A DNA stretch of 64,000 bases from Amorphochlora amoebiformis (Eukaryota; Cercozoa; Chlorarachniophyceae): the NCBI GenBank assembly GCA_054601695.1, contig BAAHQB010000023.1:806001-870000 (forward strand), given 5' to 3'. The notes under the pieces are model-generated. The model saw nothing but the letters and a program-made list of their open reading frames with translations, was not told the DNA's origin and did no database searches. Positions within the stretch are counted from its first letter, which is position 1. Every line of letters begins with the position of its first letter. The translations under genes were made by a program, and so were the position numbers. Below, one piece after another: positions 59,421 through 64,000 of the stretch.

Positions 59421-60693
59421 TTACATATATACATATATGTATATACATATAAATAAATATCGTACGTGTATGTCACAAATGAGAATCTCTCAGAATATCA
59501 CATTTACCTGGCCCAAATTTGCCCTCGAAAGCGAGACAATCTCCACCCATCTGTTTTTGCCGCTCCGATCCTCAACAACGCACGCTAAACGATCTCTGGC
59601 CTCCATAATGCACAATCCCGACTGGTGGCAGAGGTGAACACGGTCGATAGAGTGCAGGAAAGATTTACAAGGTCGCCCAAGGCAGCTCATTTTACGCGGG
59701 AAGTTGGCTTCCGCACGCCTGCGCTTTCTGCACCTAAACGATATTCGTGACGTCACCACCTCCGCCGTGCGCCCGCGGAGACTAAGGTTTGATAGGTCAG
59801 TCAACGGCATGCGTAACGACTGATTTTGATCCATGGGCATCTTTGAGAGGTCCCATATCGATATTGCGGTCGACTGACGACTCGAGGTCCTCCCGAGCTT
59901 GCCAGGGTATCTACGGAAGCGTTTTGAAGACGAAGGGAGAATTTCGACGGCGGCAAGGGCAATATCCCACCGTAGAAGCAACTCTGAGGCAAGAACCACC
60001 ATATTACTTGGCAGAGATACGACAGTCTCCAGATGGTGGTTTTTTTTGGCGTCGCTGTTATCGAGATACCATCGCCACCTTAGAACTTTGCTTGCCGAAC
60101 CAATGACGATATCTGGCGTAATAGGAGAATGAAGGAACGATAGGGACGAAACTTTCGAGCCTGGCAGGTCGATCTTATGAATCTGGACCATTTTTTGGGT
60201 GTCCCAAACAATTACTCGGCCTCCGAGGCAGCCGCTAAAATGTACGAATTCAGATCAGAATCATATCAAGAGATGATAGCGATGATGTAACACCTTGCAA
60301 GGATAATTCGGCCCTCAAAATATACTTTGCAGTACTCGAGAAGGAAAGGGGAGCTTACATGCCCGCTCAGTGGATGTTTATCTACCAAAATTTATCTTTG
60401 TCAGTTTGTTTTAACCCATATAAAGCAGGACCACCTTTAAGATATCGAACGTCGCCCGGAGCCCTCCTGTACACCCATATCGAATGGTCCGCAAGACCTA
60501 TAGAGAACTCATTTCCTCTTCCGGCAATTGAGATGACCGCTGGGCCTCCTTCAGGCTCTAATATGGCTGGCTGCGCAGACGACCCCAACGCTGACCTCTC
60601 CCGCTTCGCACAGAGTTGCCGCTTTAGTTTTGAGATTCCCCCCGAAGCAAGGTTCGAATCCTCCCGCCTCCACACGAAGCTAGCCACCGACAT
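58490..60693 (-). CDS. WD40-repeat protein, unassigned (3 exons)
   Basis: Exons in transcript order: 60693-60416, 60234-59508, 58855-58490. They join in phase to 456 aa. WD-type strands are visible: [33 protein letters not shown] followed by [10 protein letters not shown] and [17 protein letters not shown], then [15 protein letters not shown] and [20 protein letters not shown]. The last exon holds [20 protein letters not shown]. This suggests a single propeller, probably a scaffold, with no catalytic motif. The start [10 protein letters not shown] is the first ATG in a frame that meets a stop upstream. The first donor gives TATGG|gttaaa. The exact orthologue was not recognised. The open frames of 166 and 105 codons on the + strand are antisense shadows. 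Confidence 0.8.
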
Positions 60694-60867
60694 TCCTTCG
60701 GGGGCGGTTCCAGCGGAATTTGACCACGCACCCCGAAGCCCAAGCCTAGCCGTTGAGTTGGAGACTCTTGGAGATCTCGGGAAAGGCTTCACAAGGAGTC
60801 CCGGGGTAACCACGTTGACTAACGGGACTTCCACGGGACACTCGTGCTTGCGTTACTAGTGGTCGCG
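60694..60867. promoter_or_regulatory. Bidirectional promoter region, WD40/EF-hand gene
   Basis: 174 bp between divergent starts, without TA repeats. It contains CGGGAC at 60823-60828 and 60834-60839 and its complement GTCCCG at 60798-60803. The same hexamer lies in both repeated elements of the glucokinase/Rieske-like promoter. Function is inferred from position. Confidence 0.6.
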
Positions 60868-61348
60868 ATGGAGTCGAAGCAGGATCAGCTGAAGCAGATA
60901 TTTGATATTCTCGACAGGTGAGCGATAAGATATTCTGTTTTGTTTGAATTCGAGTCTTGATTTTGCGGCATTCGAAAGCCTTTCTGGTACACGTTCATTA
61001 TTTGATCTCTTCCCCCGCTTTTTCTGCCCCCTTGTGTTTGCACTCAGGAACGGCAATGGGGTGCGTAAAATTCTCTCATGTATCCTCAGATGACTTCTCT
61101 TTATGGATTTCAACCTTAATCTTTAGTTGGTTGAACACGAAAAGTTTGCTTATTTGTTTGGTTGGTGCTAGTATGTTCAGCCCTCCGAAATAAAGGCGTC
61201 TGCAGACCTTCCGCCTCAAGCAGAGGCAGCATTGATCGAAGCGGCGTCTAAGCAGCCGGGAGGAAAGTTCGTGATTTCATTTTATGATTGGAGGGTATAG
61301 GATATTGCTGTGTATGCATGATAAATAAAAAATATAAAAAATGTATTA

Positions 61349-61398
<50 letters not shown>

Positions 61399-61477
61399 CA
61401 TACATATACATATATTTGTATATGTAATATATACACATGTGTGCATATTTTGTATATACATGTATTTGTATAAATAC

Positions 61478-61532
<55 letters not shown>

Positions 61533-61834
61533 TGTGTGTGTTTATGAATTCGTATGAAATACGAAACTGATATCTGTCACATTCTATAATAGTTTATATT
61601 GAACATAGGATGTCCTTCGGAGTATTCTGCGATACAATACACGACATCCAAAAGGGGTACGTCATATCATGCAAATGTGCATATTTGTGTATGGATAACA
61701 CATACACACACATACAGACACATAAACATTATATCTCATATATATATATATATATATATATATGTTTATATATATAAAAAAATATCTCATATATATATGT
61801 ATTATATATATATATACATATATGTATTTATAAA

Positions 61835-61866
<32 letters not shown>

Positions 61867-61948
61867 TATAATATTTAAATATATATATAAAAATATATAT
61901 ATATATGTGTGTGTATTGTATTGTATATGTATATATACATATTATATG

Positions 61949-61999
<51 letters not shown>

Positions 62000-62038
62000 A
62001 TATATATGTCTGCGTAAATATATATATATATATATATA

Positions 62039-62089
<51 letters not shown>

Positions 62090-62110
62090 GATGTATGTGT
62101 GTGTAAATAT

Positions 62111-62147
<37 letters not shown>

Positions 62148-62161
62148 ATACATATGTATAC

Positions 62162-62206
<45 letters not shown>

Positions 62207-62368
62207 CATACATACATACATAACACATGTATTAATTATATATACATATACATACATAATATGTACACGTGTACGTACCTATACTACACACGATATTATA
62301 TATATATATATATGTGTGTGTGTATATATATATATGTACACATATATATATGTATATATATATATTTT

Positions 62369-62431
<63 letters not shown>

Positions 62432-62895
62432 CACCAGAGGGGAAAGCAACCCATCGATTTTACCTCCAAAATTGGAGCGGAAGGCTAGTCATCGCAATTC
62501 GGAGGAATATAAACAGATATTCGATATTCTCGACCGGTAACGAATTAAATATATATATGTGTGTGTGTATGTAATTGAAGGATATATAAAAAGTAACATA
62601 TATATATATATATGTATTCCATATTTGCATATTACAATATAAAAATATACAGCAAACTGTTCAGTAAATTTTTTAGTCTCGTTCTTTTTTTTTTCTTTCG
62701 CATTGGCTTAACTAATAGAGCTTTTCTTTCTCCCTCTTTCTATTGTCTCTCCGCTCTGCCTCGCTCTCCTCTCCTCTCTCCTCCCCTTGTTCTCGGACGC
62801 TTGGTGCTCTTCAGGAATGGCGATGGGGTAGTACATACATATTATGTATGCATATATTTACATGTACATATATTTACATATGTTTTCATTATATG

Positions 62896-62961
<66 letters not shown>

Positions 62962-63860
62962 TACATATACATAATTTCTATGTATATAGATATTTATACA
63001 ATACATATATGTATGTATTATATGTATGTATATATGTATGTATATATATATATATATATCTGTTAATATACAAATATATCACGATATCTGCATTATTATT
63101 ATGATTATTGTTATACATTGCAAAACGTGTACAATAAGTACATACACATATATGAGGTCGAACAGACAAAGAGATGTACACACCCACACAAATGAACCAC
63201 AGAGGCTACGAATTAGTATCTAGTCCCCACTGTCAACACGCCCCCCTTTCGTCCCCTTAAATTCCCTGCCCCCCACTCTCTCAGCTTCTTCAACTCAACA
63301 ATTTGGACATGGCTTCCGCGGGAATACCCCAAGAGTTCCGGACTGCTCTTGTGAGAGCTGCTGGACTCCATAGCAAACCGTCCCAACCCTAACCATAACC
63401 CTAACCATAACCCTAACCATAACCCTAACCCCACCCCTGTCCCCAAAAGTTGAAATTTGTTCGTTTAGTAAATGGATATATATTATACATATATATATAT
63501 ATATATATATTATATTATATATATATCATATAATATATATATATATTTATATATGTATATATATATATTTAAATATTGATATATATATATATGTATACAT
63601 ATATATATATATATATACATACACATATATGTTCAATATAACCATTGTATTATGTGAACATATAAATAGATACATAGACTAAAATTCCTCTCCACCGCTT
63701 CTATCCCTTCCATCTCTATATCCCTCCCTATTTATGCATATACATATACATACACATACATATTATATTTGTTGTTGTGCGTGAATAATCCAATTTCTCC
63801 AAAATCAGTGTCGAATTCGACAGGTTTTGCGATATTCTCAATGATGTAAAGTAAGATATC

Positions 63861-63895
<35 letters not shown>

Positions 63896-64000
63896 GTTTA
63901 TGCTATATATGCATATGTAGTGGATAGGTCTAAATCAAATCCTAAGCTGAACCTTAACGACTTACTAGAGAGAAAAGATCTACACCCCATATTGCGAGTC
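60868..64000 (+). CDS. EF-hand calcium-binding protein with two duplicated modules (3' partial)
   Basis: Exons: 60868-60917, 61048-61060, 61172-61266, 61609-61656, 62438-62536, 62815-62827, 63285-63379, 63809-63850, 63928 to the window end; 176 codons so far, all in phase. Module 1 reads [16 protein letters not shown], Ca loop DRNGNGYVQPSE, then [17 protein letters not shown]. Module 2 reads [12 protein letters not shown], loop DRNGDGLLQLNN, then [15 protein letters not shown]. Loop 1 has the canonical 12 positions with Glu last; loop 2 ends in Asn, so its calcium affinity may be weak. In both modules the loop is cut after the same D-R codons by an AG|G or CG|G junction and a 13-nt microexon (61048-61060, 62815-62827). 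A linker rich in Pro and Lys joins the modules. The donor at 63380 (gtccca) is weak. The family beyond EF-hand is not recognised. Confidence 0.85.
61330..61540. repeat. (TA)n blocks in an EF-hand gene intron
   Basis: Two TA tracts flank an ACATACATAC/TTGTATAT patch between exons 61172-61266 and 61609-61656. Similar blocks fill 61740-62430, 62900-62955 and 63480-63640 of the same gene, whereas the first two introns (130 and 111 bp) have none. Confidence 0.85.
63386..63437 (-). repeat. CCCTAA-type tract (AACCCTAACCATAACCCTAA)
   Basis: Five or so CCCTAACCATAA units directly after the donor of exon 63285-63379. This is the reverse orientation to most other telomere-like tracts in the window; a small CTTAACCCTAACT at about 10230 is the other exception. 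Confidence 0.8.

Noticed and set aside
60359-60859. 166-codon + strand open frame
   Set aside because: Antisense to the WD40 gene's first exon and promoter; the minus-strand product has clear WD-type strands and joins in phase to the next exons.

Overview
This is eukaryotic nuclear DNA, split by many spliceosomal introns. The exons were found by reading both strands, joining GT..AG introns in phase and comparing the joined proteins with known families. The standard genetic code fits every gene. Two genes begin with a signal peptide followed by an Arg/Ser-rich stretch, the form of a bipartite plastid presequence. I therefore infer a unicellular alga with a complex (secondary or tertiary) plastid. 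The species cannot be told from the sequence.

Seven protein genes fill the window in strict strand alternation. (1) HECT E3 ubiquitin ligase of the UBE3C/UPL6-UPL7 type, +, <746-23198, 5' end outside the window. (2) DNA topoisomerase IB, -, 24753-34649. (3) 40S ribosomal protein S6, +, 34814-35883. (4) Bacterial-type glucokinase with a presequence, -, 38076-52075. (5) Rieske-fold protein without cluster ligands, PSB33/TEF5-like, +, 52302-57591. (6) WD40-repeat protein, -, 58490-60693. (7) Two-module EF-hand protein, +, 60868 to beyond the window end. In genes 2 to 6 the joined coding length is an exact multiple of three.

Three gene pairs (TOP1/RPS6, glucokinase/Rieske-like, WD40/EF-hand) start head to head across only 164, 226 and 174 bp, presumably bidirectional promoters. 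Three convergent spacers (23199-24752, 35884-38075, 57592-58489) are 0.9-2.2 kb long and rich in CTAG. Around the divergent promoters introns are short and free of TA repeats. Elsewhere introns are long and packed with (TA)n, often with the splice sites inside the repeat (GTATAT...TATATAG).

The most unusual feature is the number of exon echoes: partial, decaying copies of an exon edge in the neighbouring intron, found at about ten sites. The strongest case is a complete, identical second copy of the topoisomerase exon carrying the active-site tyrosine, with its splice sites, exactly 300 bp from the first. Introns also hold degenerate TTAGGG-like tracts, polypurine tracts and one dispersed repeat of about 200 bp shared by genes 1 and 4. 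No tRNA, rRNA, CRISPR array or intact transposon was recognised.
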